A stretch of DNA of 64,000 bases from Denitratisoma sp. (lineage in GTDB: Bacteria; Pseudomonadota; Gammaproteobacteria; Burkholderiales; Rhodocyclaceae), in contig JAVSMO010000001.1 in assembly GCA_032027165.1 (NCBI GenBank), forward strand, positions 2,605,919 to 2,669,918, read 5' to 3'. The position numbers and the translations under genes were made by a program. Shown here in pieces: positions 8,391 through 18,273 of this stretch (position 1 is its first letter; each line of letters begins with the position of its first letter). The notes under the pieces were generated by a model, which worked only from the letters and a program-made list of their open reading frames with translations, was not told the DNA's origin and ran no database searches.

Positions 8391-9293
8391 TCATTTGCAC
8401 GTCGCCGGCGTCATGGATTTGACCGGCGACGAGCCCCGTTCCGCCTTGTTGCCGAACCGCGTGCCGAAGGCGAACACATCCTTCGAGCAGACGTCGATGC
8501 AGCGCCCGCAGTTGGTGCAGTTCGCCGCCAGAATCACCGGCCCGGCGCCATCCACCCCCTTGAGCGCCGGGCGAATCACCTGCGGCTCGGGGCAGACGGC
8601 GAAGCAGTCCATGCAGTCGTTGCAGGCGCTGCGCTTCAGCGCCGACACCCTCACCAGGCTGATTTTTCCGAGCAGGCTGTAGAAAGCGCCCATCGGACAA
8701 AGGCGACCGCACCAGCCGTCCTGCATGACGAAGAGTTCGAGCAGGAAGATGGCGAGAATCACGGCCCACACCGAACCGAGGCCGAAGATGATGCCGCGGT
8801 GAAACATCGACACCGGGTTCACCAGCTCCCAGGCCAGCGTGCCGGTGGCTGCCGCCAGCACCAGCGCCATGGCGAGAATCCAGTAACGCGTCCTGCGCGA
8901 GACGTGTGCGCCGCCCTTGATGCCGAGGCGGCTGCGCAGCCAGGCCGCCGCATCGGTGACCATGTTCACCGGGCAGACCCACGAGCAGAAGACGCGGCCG
9001 CCCACCAGCATGTAGAACGCCAGCACGATGGCGACGCCGACGAAGGCCTTCGCCTCCGGCATATGCCGGGTCAACAGCGTCTGCAGCAGGACGAAGGGGT
9101 CGGTCAGCGGCAGGACATCCAGCGTGTAGCTGAAGCTCAGGTTGCCTTTCACGATCCACACGCCTGCCAGCGGCCCGAGCAGGAACAGGGCCAGGATGGA
9201 GAGCTGCGACACGCGCCGCAGGAGCAGCCACTTGTGGGCGCCCAGCCAGCCCTTGGCAACTACGGCTTCGGCGCCGATGCGCTCGGTGCTCAC
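8391..9293 (-). CDS. napH: NapH, membrane ferredoxin / quinol dehydrogenase of Nap
   Basis: The 300-residue membrane protein has about four helices, the motifs CSWVCP and CGRLCP, and two C-terminal 4Fe-4S groups ([12 protein letters not shown] and [11 protein letters not shown]). With NapG it forms the quinol-oxidising module; no napC is present, so quinol electrons must enter by NapGH. The start is a GTG overlapping the napG stop (GTGA at 9290-9293). Confidence 0.92.
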   Translation of the reverse strand: MSTERIGAEAVVAKGWLGAHKWLLLRRVSQLSILALFLLGPLAGVWIVKGNLSFSYTLDVLPLTDPFVLLQTLLTRHMPEAKAFVGVAIVLAFYMLVGGRVFCSWVCPVNMVTDAAAWLRSRLGIKGGAHVSRRTRYWILAMALVLAAATGTLAWELVNPVSMFHRGIIFGLGSVWAVILAIFLLELFVMQDGWCGRLCPMGAFYSLLGKISLVRVSALKRSACNDCMDCFAVCPEPQVIRPALKGVDGAGPVILAANCTNCGRCIDVCSKDVFAFGTRFGNKAERGSSPVKSMTPATCK

Positions 9294-10168
9294 AATTGAC
9301 CTCCCTGCAGCGCCTTCGGCAGGACCGGCTGCGATCCGGGCGCGGCGGAGCCCGGGGGCGCAGCCGGCGCCGCGCCCCCGGGCAGGAGGCCCTTGCCCGA
9401 CTCGTAGCGCATGCCCTCCGGCAGGTTGTACTGGTGCTGCACGTCGGGTGCGACCAGGCTGCCGCCGGCCTTTTCCTTCTCGACCCAGCCGAGGCGGTAG
9501 TGCTGGCCCGGCTCGCCCTTGGCCAGCTCGGTCGGATAGACCTTGATCGCCGCCACTTCCAGCGGGCAGCCCTTCTCGCACTTGCCGCAGCCGGTGCAGG
9601 CGTCCGAATGCACCACCGGAATGAACAGCGTGTGCTTGCCGGTGCGGGCATTCACGCGCGGTTCGAGCGTGATGGCCTTGTCGATCACCGGGCAGACCCG
9701 ATAGCAGATGTCGCAGCGCAGGCCGAGGAAGTTGAGGCAGTTCTCCTGGTCCACCAGCACCGCCAGGCCCATTTTTGCCTGGTTGATGTCGGTGAGCGAA
9801 TGGTCGAGCGCGCCGGTCGGGCAGGCCTTGACGCAGGGAATGTCCTCGCACATCTCGCAGGGGAGTTGGCGCGCGACGAAATACGGCGTGCCCGTCGCCA
9901 CCGGCTCCTCCGGCCTGGCCAGGGTGAGGATGTCGTAGGGGCAGTCGCGCACGCAGAGGCCGCAGCGGATGCAGGCGCCGAGGAAGTCCTTCTCCGCCAG
10001 CGCGCCGGGCGGGCGCACGGCGAGCGGCGGCAGCGCCTTTGCCTGCTTGGCGTAGAGGCCGATGCCGATGCCGAGCAGCCCGACGCCGCAGGCCATGCGG
10101 GCTGAGTCGAGCAGGAACTGCCGCCGCGTGGCTGCGGCGGACGCCTTCCTCGGTTTCTCGGCTTCCAT
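9290..10168 (-). CDS. napG: NapG, periplasmic ferredoxin of nitrate reductase
   Basis: The 292-residue protein has a twin-arginine signal (TRRQFLLD) and four 4Fe-4S groups, including [35 protein letters not shown] and [12 protein letters not shown]. It accepts electrons from NapH and gives them to NapB/NapA. The C-terminus is extended by a Pro/Ala-rich tail. A 10-bp hairpin (10191-10230) separates it from napA. Confidence 0.92.
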   Translation of the reverse strand: MEAEKPRKASAAATRRQFLLDSARMACGVGLLGIGIGLYAKQAKALPPLAVRPPGALAEKDFLGACIRCGLCVRDCPYDILTLARPEEPVATGTPYFVARQLPCEMCEDIPCVKACPTGALDHSLTDINQAKMGLAVLVDQENCLNFLGLRCDICYRVCPVIDKAITLEPRVNARTGKHTLFIPVVHSDACTGCGKCEKGCPLEVAAIKVYPTELAKGEPGQHYRLGWVEKEKAGGSLVAPDVQHQYNLPEGMRYESGKGLLPGGAAPAAPPGSAAPGSQPVLPKALQGGQL

Positions 10169-10190
10169 GATGAATTCCGGTCACGCTGGC

Positions 10191-10230
10191 GGGCGGGCAG
10201 TTACGGTCCAACCACCTTGGCTGCCCGCCC
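10191..10230 (-). promoter_or_regulatory. Hairpin between napA and napG
   Basis: A perfect 10-bp inverted repeat (GGGCGGGCAG at 10191-10200 and CTGCCCGCCC at 10221-10230) flanks a 20-base loop. No T-run follows in the direction of transcription, so it is more likely an mRNA processing or stability element than a full terminator. Confidence 0.35.
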
Positions 10231-10255
10231 GGGCGCTCCCTGATGCCTTTTTCGA

Positions 10256-12799
10256 TCAGGCCTTGACGAGCTTGACCGCGCACTTCTTGAAATCGGTCTC
10301 TTTCGAGATCGGGCAGGTGGCGTCCAGCGTCAGCTTGTTCACCAGGCGGTGCTCGTCGAAGAAGGGGATGAACACCAGGCCTTCCGGCGTCTTGTTGCGG
10401 CCCTTGGTCTCGACCCGCACCTGGATTTCGCCGCGGCGGGTGATCGCCTTGGCGACGTCGCCGCGCTTGAGCCCGCGCTTGTCGGCGTCCTTCGGATGCA
10501 TGAACACCACGGCGTCCGGGAAGGAGCGGTAGAGCTCGGGCACGCGGCGCGTCATGGTGCCGGTGTGCCAGTGCTCGAGCACGCGGCCGGTGCACAGCCA
10601 GAGGTCGTACTCGTTGTCCGGCGGCTCGGCGGCCGGCTGGTAGGGCAGGGCGAAGATCACCGCCTTGCCGTCGGGCTTGCCGTAGAAGCGCACGCCCTCG
10701 CCGGCCTTCACGTACGGGTCGTAGCCTTCGCGGAAGCGCCACAGCGTCTCCTTGCCATTGACCACCGGCCAGCGCATGCCGCGCACCTTGTGGTAGGTGT
10801 CGAAGTCGGCCAGGTCGTGGGCGTGGCCGCGGCCGAAGGCGGCATATTCCTCGAACAGGCCCTTCTGCACGTAATAGCCGAAGTGTTCCGTCTCGTCGTT
10901 GGTGTAGCCGGCCCAGGCATGCGCATTCACCTTCGCCGCATCGCCCTTCGGGAACTTGTTCACGACGCCGTTGGCGTAGAGCACCTCGTACAAGGTCTTG
11001 CCCTTCAACTCGGGCTTCTTGGCGAGCAGTTCGGCGGGCCACACTTCGTCGGTCTTGAAGCGCTTGGCGAACTCGAGGTACTGCCACAGGTCGGACTTCG
11101 CTTCGCCCGGCGCCTTCACCTGCTGGCGCCACATCTGGCCGCGCCGCTCGGCGTTGCCGTACATGCCTTCCTTCTCCATCCACATGGCGCAGGGCAGGAT
11201 GAGGTCGGCCGACATGGCCGAGACGGTCGGATAGGCGTCGGAGACGACGACGAAGGCCTTCGGGTTGCGCCAGCCCGGATAGATCTCGCCGTTGACGTTG
11301 GGACCGGCCTGCATGTTGTTGGTGGTCGAGGTCCAGTAGAAGCCGACCTTGCCGTCCTTCAGCATGCGTGACTGCAGAACCGCGTGGTACCCCGGCTTGT
11401 CGGGGATCGTGCCGGCGGGAATGTTCCAGGCCTTCTCGCAGATCTCGCGGTGCTTCGGATTCATCACCACCATGTCGGCCGGCAGGCGGTGGGCGAAGGT
11501 GCCGACCTCGCGCGCCGTGCCGCAAGCGGAAGGCTGGCCGGTCAGCGAGAAGGGGCCGTTGCCCGGCTCGGAGATCTTGCCCACCAGCAGGTGCACGTTG
11601 TAGATCATGTTGTTCACCCAGGTGCCGCGGGTGTGCTGGTTGAAGCCCATGGTCCAGTAGGAGCAGACCTTGGTCTTCGGGTCGGCGTAGACCTTGGCCA
11701 GCGCCTCCAGCTTGTCCTTCGGCACGCCGGAGATCTGGTGCGCCTTGTCGAGGGTGTACTCGGAGACGAACTGGGCGAAGTCCTCGAACTTGATCGGCGC
11801 CGCCTTGTTCGGATCGCCCTTGGGCTTGCCGTCGGGACCGGGATAGCCGTTGTTGCCGGCCGCCTGCTCGCGCGGGTCGTTCGGGCGCAGGCCGTAGCCG
11901 ATGTCGGTGACGCCCTTGGCGAAATTGACGTGCTTGGCGACGAAGTCCTTGTTCACCGCGTTGTTCTGGATGATGTAGTTGCAGATGTAGTTGAGGATCG
12001 CCAGGTCGGACTGCGGCTTGAAGAGCAGCTCGACGTCGGCGCCCTCCGTCGAGCGGTGCGAGAAGGTGGACAGCACCATCAGCTTGACGTGGGACGCGGT
12101 CTGGCGGCGGTTGGTGATGCGCGACCAGAGGATCGGGTGCATCTCCGCCATGTTGGAGCCCCACAGCACGAAGGCGTCGGCGTGCTCCATGTCGTCGTAG
12201 CAGCCCATCGGCTCGTCGATGCCGAAGGTGCGGATGAAGCCGGCCACGGCGGAGGCCATGCAGTGGCGCGCGTTCGGATCGATGTTGTTGGTGCGGAAGC
12301 CGGCCTTCATCAGCTTGGCGGCGGCATAGCCCTCCCACACCGTCCACTGGCCGGAGCCGAACATGGCGATGCCGGTCGGACCCATGGTCTTGAGCGTCTC
12401 CTTGGCCTTCTGCTCCATGATGTCGAAGGCCTGATTCCAGGAAACCGGCTGGAACTCGCCGTTCTTGTCGAACTTGCCGTCCTTCATGCGCAGCAGCGGC
12501 TGCGTCAGGCGGTCCTTGCCGTACTGGATCTTCGCCAGGAAGTAGCCCTTCACGCAGTTGAGGCCCTTGTTCACCGGCGCATCGGGGTCGCCCTGGGTGG
12601 CGACGATGCGCCCGTCCTTGACGCCGACCAGCACGCCGCAGCCCGTGCCGCAGTAGCGGCAGGCGCCCTTGTCCCAGCGCACGCCGTCGTTGGCCTGGGC
12701 CAGGGCCTGCCCGCCCGGCAGGGCGATGCCGGCGGCGGTTGCGGCGGCGGCGGCCGCATTCGCCTTGATGAAATCACGTCGCGTCATGGTGGTAGACAT
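10256..12799 (-). CDS. napA: NapA, catalytic molybdenum subunit of periplasmic nitrate reductase
   Basis: The 847-residue enzyme has a Tat signal (TRRDFIKA, 6-13), a 4Fe-4S site formed by C47, C50, C54 and C82, and the molybdenum-ligand Cys180 in the segment NARHCMAS. It reduces nitrate to nitrite in the periplasm using bis-MGD cofactor. The ATG is preceded by AAGGAGG. It follows napD by 20 bases. The adjacent mod genes provide molybdate. Length is close to the usual 830 residues. Confidence 0.96.
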   Translation of the reverse strand: MSTTMTRRDFIKANAAAAAATAAGIALPGGQALAQANDGVRWDKGACRYCGTGCGVLVGVKDGRIVATQGDPDAPVNKGLNCVKGYFLAKIQYGKDRLTQPLLRMKDGKFDKNGEFQPVSWNQAFDIMEQKAKETLKTMGPTGIAMFGSGQWTVWEGYAAAKLMKAGFRTNNIDPNARHCMASAVAGFIRTFGIDEPMGCYDDMEHADAFVLWGSNMAEMHPILWSRITNRRQTASHVKLMVLSTFSHRSTEGADVELLFKPQSDLAILNYICNYIIQNNAVNKDFVAKHVNFAKGVTDIGYGLRPNDPREQAAGNNGYPGPDGKPKGDPNKAAPIKFEDFAQFVSEYTLDKAHQISGVPKDKLEALAKVYADPKTKVCSYWTMGFNQHTRGTWVNNMIYNVHLLVGKISEPGNGPFSLTGQPSACGTAREVGTFAHRLPADMVVMNPKHREICEKAWNIPAGTIPDKPGYHAVLQSRMLKDGKVGFYWTSTTNNMQAGPNVNGEIYPGWRNPKAFVVVSDAYPTVSAMSADLILPCAMWMEKEGMYGNAERRGQMWRQQVKAPGEAKSDLWQYLEFAKRFKTDEVWPAELLAKKPELKGKTLYEVLYANGVVNKFPKGDAAKVNAHAWAGYTNDETEHFGYYVQKGLFEEYAAFGRGHAHDLADFDTYHKVRGMRWPVVNGKETLWRFREGYDPYVKAGEGVRFYGKPDGKAVIFALPYQPAAEPPDNEYDLWLCTGRVLEHWHTGTMTRRVPELYRSFPDAVVFMHPKDADKRGLKRGDVAKAITRRGEIQVRVETKGRNKTPEGLVFIPFFDEHRLVNKLTLDATCPISKETDFKKCAVKLVKA

Positions 12800-12819
12800 T
12801 TGAGGCCTCCTTTTCTTCG

Positions 12820-13098
12820 TTAGGGCGCAACCTCGCGGTTGGCCTGCACAGATACTTCGTTTTCGGGATCGGATTCGAACTGGTGATAGACCATGGCGAC
12901 CGACAGCACGCCGTCCATCGCATTGATGCGATCGAAGATGCCGGTGGTCTCGCCGTCGGATGCGGCTTCGATGGTGACGACGAGCCTGCCGTCGTCCGTG
13001 GCGGCGTGGATTTCCACGCCGGAAATCTGCTCTAGACCACCGCGCACCGACGGGAGCTTGGTCGGCTTCGCGTTCACGATGATGCTGGAGATGTTCAT
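12820..13098 (-). CDS. napD: NapD, NapA maturation chaperone
   Basis: The 92-residue protein has the NapD ferredoxin-like fold, beginning with [11 protein letters not shown]. NapD binds the NapA Tat signal and holds back export until the cofactor is inserted. It is the first gene of napDAGHB. The FNR-type box lies 76 bases upstream of its start. Confidence 0.9.
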   Translation of the reverse strand: MNISSIIVNAKPTKLPSVRGGLEQISGVEIHAATDDGRLVVTIEAASDGETTGIFDRINAMDGVLSVAMVYHQFESDPENEVSVQANREVAP

Positions 13099-13173
13099 GC
13101 TGCCCGCGGAGAAAAATCCTCACGCCCCATAGGGAATTTACGACATGCTATTCCTCAATCGACACGCGATTCG

Positions 13174-13187
13174 TTGATAAATGTCAA
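13174..13187. promoter_or_regulatory. FNR/Anr-type box upstream of napDAGHB
   Basis: TTGATAAATGTCAA matches the FNR consensus TTGAT-N4-ATCAA with one mismatch. It lies in the 221-base divergent region between napD and the modE-like gene. It would give anaerobic control of nap and possibly of the divergent gene. Confidence 0.65.
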
Positions 13188-13293
13188 TTTTTGGTACAAA
13201 TACTTATTCGGTCCGGCCGCAGCGGCCCGGTAACACCCAAAGGCATGATCGCGAAATAAAAAACTCGCGCGTGCTACAGTTTCGCCGACTGAT

Positions 13294-13305
13294 TTGGTCA
13301 ACCAA
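13294..13305. promoter_or_regulatory. Short palindrome before modE-like gene
   Basis: TTGGT-CA-ACCAA is a palindrome with a 2-base centre, ending 14 bases before the ATG of the modE-like gene. It could be an operator for that gene. No protein can be assigned from sequence alone. Confidence 0.3.
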
Positions 13306-13319
13306 TTTCATCGCGAAAG

Positions 13320-13721
13320 ATGTCGCCCAAACGGACAACCCCTCCCGCGCGCGCCGATAAAAAGGCGGGTAGCCTGCGCGCCCGGCTGCGCTTCGTGCTC
13401 GAGCCGGACATCGCGCTCGGCCCGGGCAAGGCCGAGATGCTCGAACGGATCCGCGAGACGGGCTCCATCTCCGCCGCCGGACGGCTGATGGGCATGAGCT
13501 ACAAGCGCGCCTGGCTAATGGTCGAATCGATGAACCGCTGCTTCCGCCGGCCGCTGGTCGAGGCCGCCAAGGGCGGCGCGCGCGGCGGCGGCGCGCGGCT
13601 GACGCCGGACGGCGAGGAAGTGCTGGCGCACTACCGCAACATGGAAGCGAAGGCGGCGAAGGCCATCCAGGCCGAGTTGCGCGCGCTGCAGCGCCTCGCC
13701 GCGCCGCCGGCGAAGGATTGA
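13320..13721 (+). CDS. ModE-type molybdate regulator, DNA-binding domain only
   Basis: The 133-residue protein matches the N-terminal winged-helix domain of ModE (GPGKAEMLERIRETGSISAAGRLMGMSYKRAW). It ends after this domain, so the C-terminal molybdate-sensing Mop/TOBE domains of full-length ModE (about 260 residues) are absent. It sits 71 bases upstream of modA, before a ModE-like operator. How it senses molybdate is unclear; ModC's C-terminal TOBE domain or another protein may contribute. Confidence 0.8.
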   Translation: MSPKRTTPPARADKKAGSLRARLRFVLEPDIALGPGKAEMLERIRETGSISAAGRLMGMSYKRAWLMVESMNRCFRRPLVEAAKGGARGGGARLTPDGEEVLAHYRNMEAKAAKAIQAELRALQRLAAPPAKD

Positions 13722-13750
13722 TCCGCCCGATTGACGCTGCACGGCGCTCT

Positions 13751-13774
13751 CGTTATAGTCGCTACGTCATAACG
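13751..13774. promoter_or_regulatory. ModE-like operator upstream of modA
   Basis: An inverted repeat CGTTAT (13751-13756) and ATAACG (13769-13774), spaced by 12 bases, resembles the known ModE operator pattern CGTTATA...ATAACG. It lies 18 bases before the modA ATG, where binding would block transcription when molybdate is plentiful. Confidence 0.7.
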
Positions 13775-13792
13775 AAACGCAAAGGGGATCGC

Positions 13793-14572
13793 ATGCGAAC
13801 ACCATTCTTGCGCAAGGCGCTGGCCGCGCTGTGGCTGGCCGCCGCCGCGCTGGCGCAGCCGGCGTCCGCGCAGGACGCGCCCAACATCGCCGTCGCCGCC
13901 AACATGAGCGCGGCGATGCCGGCGGTCGTCGAGGCCTTCGCGCAGGCCACCGGCCGCAGGGTCAAGATCGCCTACGGCTCGTCCGGCAACTTCCGCCGCC
14001 AGATCGCCCAGGGCGCGCCCTTCCAGCTGTTCCTCTCCGCGGACGAGGAATACGCCGAGGCGCTGGCAAAGGACGGCCATGCCGAGGGCGTCGGCGCGGT
14101 GTACGCCGTCGGCCGCCTCGCCTTCTACGTGCCGCAAGGTTCGCCCGTCGGCATCGACAACAAGCTCAAGGACCTCGGCGCGGCGGCGGCCGACGGGCGG
14201 CTGAAGCGCCTCGCCATCGCCAATCCCGAGCTCGCGCCCTACGGCCGCGCCGCGCGCGAGGCGCTGGAGCGCGTCGATCTCTGGAGCAGCGTGAAAGGCA
14301 AGCTGGTGCTCGGCGAGAACGTCGGCCAGGCGGCGCGCTTCCTCGCCACGGGCGAAGCGCAGGCCGGCTTCATCCCGCTGGCGCTCGCCGCCGGCCCCGA
14401 ACTGAAGGCGCGCGGCGCCTGGGCGACGGTGCCGGAGTCCTGGCACGCGCCGCTGCGCCAGCGCATGGTGCTGATCAAGGGCGCCGGCGAGACGGCGCGC
14501 CGCTTCTACGACTTCCTGCTCGGGCCGCAGGCGCAGGCGCTGCTGCGCCAGCACGGCTACGCGTCGCCGTAG
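13793..14572 (+). CDS. modA: ModA, periplasmic molybdate-binding protein
   Basis: The 259-residue protein has a signal peptide (about 1-25) and the ModA start of the mature chain (NIAVAANMSAAMPAVVEAF), with SSGNFRRQI forming part of the oxyanion site. It delivers molybdate to ModBC. The ATG at 13793 was chosen because AAAGGGGA precedes it and the signal peptide begins there. The modB ATG follows the stop directly. Confidence 0.93.
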   Translation: MRTPFLRKALAALWLAAAALAQPASAQDAPNIAVAANMSAAMPAVVEAFAQATGRRVKIAYGSSGNFRRQIAQGAPFQLFLSADEEYAEALAKDGHAEGVGAVYAVGRLAFYVPQGSPVGIDNKLKDLGAAAADGRLKRLAIANPELAPYGRAAREALERVDLWSSVKGKLVLGENVGQAARFLATGEAQAGFIPLALAAGPELKARGAWATVPESWHAPLRQRMVLIKGAGETARRFYDFLLGPQAQALLRQHGYASP

Positions 14573-15241
14573 ATGGATTTCTCGGCCTGGACGCTTTCGC
14601 TCAAGCTGGCGGCGGCGACGACGCTGCTGCTGCTGCCGCTCGCCGTGCTGATCGCGCGGCCGCTGCTGACGATGCGCCCGGGCGCCCGGCTGGTGGCGGA
14701 AGGCCTGATCGCCCTGCCGCTGGTGCTGCCGCCCACCGTGCTCGGCTTCTACCTGCTGGTGGCCTTCGGCCAGCACGCCGCCCTCGGCCAGCTCTATCAC
14801 ACGCTCACCGGGCGCAGCCTGGTGTTCTCCTTCGACGGCCTGCTCGCCGCCTCCATCGTCTTCAACCTGCCCTTCGCCGTGCAGCCGGTGCAGCGCGCGC
14901 TGGAAGCCATCCCGCGCGAGGTGCGCGAGGCGGCCTGGTGCTGCGGCCTGACGCGCTGGCAGACGCTGTGGAAGATCGAGCTGCCGCTGGCCTGGCCGGG
15001 GCTGCTCACCGCCATCGTGCTCACCTTCGCCCACACGCTGGGCGAATTCGGCGTGGTGCTGATGATCGGCGGCAACATCCCCGAGGAGACGCGCACCGTC
15101 TCCATCGCCATCTATGACCACGTGCAGGCCTTCGAGGATCGCGCGGCGGGCATCCTTTCCGCGATGCTGGTGGCGTTCTCCTTCGCGGCGATCATGCTGA
15201 TCCAGTTCCTCACCCATCGCATCGGGAAGAAGGAACAGTGA
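14573..15241 (+). CDS. modB: ModB, molybdate ABC transporter permease
   Basis: The 222-residue protein has five to six membrane helices and the ABC-permease EAA loop (EAAWCCGLTRWQTLWKIELP). It is the channel for molybdate uptake, partner of ModA and ModC. Its start abuts modA and its stop overlaps the modC GTG by 3 bases (GTGA). Confidence 0.93.
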   Translation: MDFSAWTLSLKLAAATTLLLLPLAVLIARPLLTMRPGARLVAEGLIALPLVLPPTVLGFYLLVAFGQHAALGQLYHTLTGRSLVFSFDGLLAASIVFNLPFAVQPVQRALEAIPREVREAAWCCGLTRWQTLWKIELPLAWPGLLTAIVLTFAHTLGEFGVVLMIGGNIPEETRTVSIAIYDHVQAFEDRAAGILSAMLVAFSFAAIMLIQFLTHRIGKKEQ

Positions 15242-16353
15242 GCGCCACCGGCCTCCAGGTGCAGCTGCGCCAGCGCGCACCGATCCCCCTCGACGCGGAA
15301 CTCGCCTGCGCGCCGGGCGAGCTGCTGGCGCTGGTCGGGCCTTCCGGCAGCGGCAAGTCGACGATCCTGCGCTGCATCGCCGGACTGCACGCGCCGGAGA
15401 ACGGCACGATCCGCTGCAACGGCGAGACCTGGTTCGATGCCGCCGCCGCGGCCAACCGGCCGGTGCAGGCGCGCCGCATCGGCTTCGTCTTCCAGAGCTA
15501 CGGCCTCTTCCCGCACCTCTCCGCCCTGGAGAACGTCGCCGCCGCCCTGGGCGGACTGACTTTGGCCGAGCGCGCGGCGCGGGCGCGCGCGCTGCTCGCC
15601 CGCGTGCATCTCGACGGCCTGGAGAACCGCAAGCCGGCGGAGCTCTCCGGCGGCCAGCAGCAGCGCGTCGCCGTCGCCCGCGCCCTGGCGCGCGATCCCG
15701 CGGTGCTGCTGCTCGACGAGCCCTTCTCGGCGGTGGACCAGGTCACAAGGCGCAAGCTGCAGCAGGAACTGGCGCGCCTGCGCGCCCACCTCAACATCCC
15801 GATGCTGCTGGTGACGCACGACCTCGACGAGGCGCGCATGCTCGCCGACCGCATGGTCATCCTGCACAAGGGCAGGACGCTCCAGGCCGGCACGCCCGAC
15901 GAGGTGATGACGCGGCCGGCCAGCGCCGCCATCGCCCGCCTGGTCGGCCTGCACAATCTCTTCGAGGGCACGCTGGTCGAGGATGGCGGCGCGACGCGGC
16001 TGGAATGGCTCGGGCGCACGCTGGAAGTCGCGCGCAGCGCCGGCAAGCCCGGCGAGCGCGTCAGTTGGGTGATCCCGCCCGAGGGCGTGCTGCTGCACCG
16101 CCGCGAGCGTCCCTCGCGCGGCGAAGCCGAGAACCCCGTTTCCGGCACCGTGCAGGACTGCCTGCGCCTCGGCCCCTTCACGCAGATCCGCCTGCTGCCC
16201 GACGGCGGCAGCGAACCGCTCGCCTTCTCCGTGCCCACCCACGTCGCCGAGCGCAACGACATTGCCCCCGGCGCCGCGGCGCGCGTCACCCTGCTCGCCG
16301 GGAGCATTCACCTCATGCCGTGGGAAGCGCCCGCTGAAACACGGGGGGAATAG
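15238..16353 (+). CDS. modC: ModC, molybdate ABC transporter ATPase
   Basis: The 371-residue protein has an ABC domain with Walker A GPSGSGKST, signature LSGGQQQRV and Walker B LLLLDEPFSAVD. A C-terminal TOBE/Mop-like domain (about 290-365) probably binds molybdate and regulates transport. GTG start overlaps modB. One copy of the dispersed motif (15540-15563) is embedded in the Gly-Gly-Leu-Thr-Leu codons. Confidence 0.93.
   Translation: MSATGLQVQLRQRAPIPLDAELACAPGELLALVGPSGSGKSTILRCIAGLHAPENGTIRCNGETWFDAAAAANRPVQARRIGFVFQSYGLFPHLSALENVAAALGGLTLAERAARARALLARVHLDGLENRKPAELSGGQQQRVAVARALARDPAVLLLDEPFSAVDQVTRRKLQQELARLRAHLNIPMLLVTHDLDEARMLADRMVILHKGRTLQAGTPDEVMTRPASAAIARLVGLHNLFEGTLVEDGGATRLEWLGRTLEVARSAGKPGERVSWVIPPEGVLLHRRERPSRGEAENPVSGTVQDCLRLGPFTQIRLLPDGGSEPLAFSVPTHVAERNDIAPGAAARVTLLAGSIHLMPWEAPAETRGE
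15540..15563 (-). repeat. Dispersed motif site 3
   Basis: AAAGTCAGTC-N8-GCGGCG on the minus strand, inside modC; exact match. Confidence 0.8.
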
Positions 16354-16361
16354 AAACCGCG

Positions 16362-16385
16362 CGCCGCGTCACGGCGGCTGACTTT
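16362..16385 (-). repeat. Dispersed motif site 4
   Basis: AAAGTCAGCC-N8-GCGGCG on the minus strand, spanning the gap after modC and the end of the acyltransferase gene; exact match. Confidence 0.75.
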
Positions 16386-17508
16386 TGTACGGCAGGTGTC
16401 GCGCCGTCTCCGCTTCGTAGTCCTGCATCGCCTCGCCCTCGCGCGCGAGGAAATTCGCGACGATATCGCGCATGCGCGGGTCGGCGATCCAGTAGGCCGA
16501 CCAGGTCGGCACCGGCTCGAAGCCGCGCGCAAGCTTGTGTTCTCCCTGCGCGCCGGGCTCGAAGCGCTGCAGCCCGTGTTCGAGCGCGTACTCGATGCCG
16601 CGGTAGTAGCACAGCTCGAAGTGCAGGCCGGGGCAGTCGATGTCGGCGCCCCAGTGGCGGCCGTAGAGCGCGGTGTCGTCGCGGTAGCAGATGGCGGAAG
16701 CGACCGGCCGCTCGTCCTGCCAGGCGAGGAAGACGACCATGCGCCGGCCGAGCGCGGCGGCGGCGCGTTGGAAGAACTCGGGCGGGAAGGCGGGATGGTT
16801 GCCGTGGCGCCGGAAGGTGTCGCGGTAGTGGCGGTGGATGGCCGGCCAGAGCGCGGCGTCGATCCCGTCGCCGTGGCGCGCCTCGAGGCGCAGGCCGGCT
16901 TCCGCCACCGCGCGGCGCTCGCGCTTGAGCTTCTTCCTCTTCTCGGCGGTGAAGCCATCGAGGAAGTCGGCGAAGTCGCGATAGCCGCGGTTCAGCCAGT
17001 GGAATTGCACGCCGCGGCGCAGGAGCAGGCCGGCGTCGCGCAGCGGCTGACTTTCCGCCTCACGCACGAACAGGCATTGCCAGGACGAGGCGCCGAGCTC
17101 TGCGGTGAGCGCCAGCGCGGCCTCGACGAGGGCAGGTTTCACGCACGCGTCGGCATCGCGCGCAGCGAGCAGGCGCGGCCCGGGCGAAGGCGTGTAGGGC
17201 GCGCCGGTGACGAGCTTCGGGTAGTAGGCGCGGCCGCTCCTTTCCCAGGCCGCCGGCCAGTTCCAGTCGCGCGAGAAGTCGCCGAAGGAGTGTTCGCGCA
17301 GGTAGAGCGGCAGCAGGCCGGCGAGGCGGCCGGCATCGTCGCGCAGCACAAGATGCATCGGCCGCCAGGCCATCCGCTCGCCGGCGGCGCCGGTCTGCTC
17401 GGCGGCGCCGAGGAAGGCGCGGCTGACGAAGGGATCGTTATCGGTGGCGAGGCGCTGCCAGTCGGATTCGGCAAGGTCCAGTGCGCCGTGCAGGATTTCC
17501 GGCTGCAT
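16369..17508 (-). CDS. GNAT/FemAB-like acyltransferase family protein (DUF482)
   Basis: The 379-residue cytosolic protein matches the DUF482 'peptidogalycan biosynthesis' family, a FemAB/GNAT-fold group. Segments seen include FVSRAFLGAAE, DWNWPAAWERSGRAYYPKLV and the C-terminal GAQGEHKLARGFEP. Biochemical function is unknown; an aminoacyl or acyl transfer role is inferred from the fold. The start is supported by GGAGGGAGA directly upstream. It converges with modC, and the 15-base gap plus its last codon carry one dispersed motif copy. Confidence 0.7.
   Translation of the reverse strand: MQPEILHGALDLAESDWQRLATDNDPFVSRAFLGAAEQTGAAGERMAWRPMHLVLRDDAGRLAGLLPLYLREHSFGDFSRDWNWPAAWERSGRAYYPKLVTGAPYTPSPGPRLLAARDADACVKPALVEAALALTAELGASSWQCLFVREAESQPLRDAGLLLRRGVQFHWLNRGYRDFADFLDGFTAEKRKKLKRERRAVAEAGLRLEARHGDGIDAALWPAIHRHYRDTFRRHGNHPAFPPEFFQRAAAALGRRMVVFLAWQDERPVASAICYRDDTALYGRHWGADIDCPGLHFELCYYRGIEYALEHGLQRFEPGAQGEHKLARGFEPVPTWSAYWIADPRMRDIVANFLAREGEAMQDYEAETARHLPYKSQPP
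17031..17054 (-). repeat. Dispersed motif site 5
   Basis: AAAGTCAGCC-N8-ACGCCG on the minus strand, inside the acyltransferase gene; one mismatch in the second half. Confidence 0.65.
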
Positions 17509-17532
17509 TCTCCCTCCGCGGTGGGCAACGGT

Positions 17533-18273
17533 TCAGAAGCGCTCATCCTCGCGCAGGTAGCGCCACTTGCCCGGCGGCAGGTCGCCGAGCTTGACGCTGC
17601 CGATGCGCACGCGCTTGAGGCCCGTCACCTTGAGGCCGACCAGCTCGCACATGCGGCGGATCTGGCGCTTCTTGCCTTCGCGCAACACGAAGCGCAGCTG
17701 GTCCTCGTTCTGCCAGCTCACCTTGGCCGGCTTCAGCGCCGCGCCGTCGAGAGAGAGGCCGTGATTCAGGAGCGCCAGGCCCTTGGCGTCGAGCTTGCCT
17801 TCGACGCGCACCAGGTATTCCTTCTCGATGCGCGAATCCTCGCCGATGAGCAGCTTGGCGATGCGGCCGTCCTGGGTGAACACCAGCAGGCCGGTGGAGT
17901 CGATGTCGAGGCGCCCGGCCGGGGCCAGTCCTTTCAGGTGCGCCGGGTTGAAGCGCTGCGGCGAGCGGTCGGCGTCGTGATGCGTGGCGGCGGTGACCAG
18001 CGTCGCCGCCGGTTTGTAGCCCTGCTCGGCCTGGCCGGAGACGTAGCCGACCGGCTTGTTGAGGAGGATGGTCACCTGCGCGAGCTGGTTCGACCTGGCT
18101 TCCTTGCTCAGCGTGATTATCTGCGTCGGCAGCGCGCGGCTGCCCAGCTCGGTGACGCGCACGCCGTCGACAAAGACCCAGCCGCGCTCGATGTAGGCGT
18201 CGGCCTCGCGGCGCGAGCAGAGGCCCTGCTCGGACATCAGTTTCGAAATGCGGACCTTGCCGTCGTCACTCAT
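17533..18273 (-). CDS. rluF: 23S rRNA pseudouridine synthase, RluF-like
   Basis: The 246-residue enzyme has an N-terminal S4 RNA-binding domain ([18 protein letters not shown], 9-26) and a RsuA/RluB/RluF-type pseudouridine synthase domain with catalytic Asp123 in GRLDIDSTG. The motif [10 protein letters not shown] near the C-terminus is typical. Best resemblance is to RluF, which modifies U2604 of 23S rRNA in E. coli, but RluB/E specificity cannot be excluded. It overlaps the upstream exonuclease gene by 8 bases. Confidence 0.8.
   Translation of the reverse strand: MSDDGKVRISKLMSEQGLCSRREADAYIERGWVFVDGVRVTELGSRALPTQIITLSKEARSNQLAQVTILLNKPVGYVSGQAEQGYKPAATLVTAATHHDADRSPQRFNPAHLKGLAPAGRLDIDSTGLLVFTQDGRIAKLLIGEDSRIEKEYLVRVEGKLDAKGLALLNHGLSLDGAALKPAKVSWQNEDQLRFVLREGKKRQIRRMCELVGLKVTGLKRVRIGSVKLGDLPPGKWRYLREDERF

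Noticed and set aside
8391..12347. A very long minus-strand frame running through napH, napG and napA
   Set aside because: Only its last 300 residues (napH) are real; the rest is an out-of-frame reading of napG and napA with Arg-rich nonsense composition.
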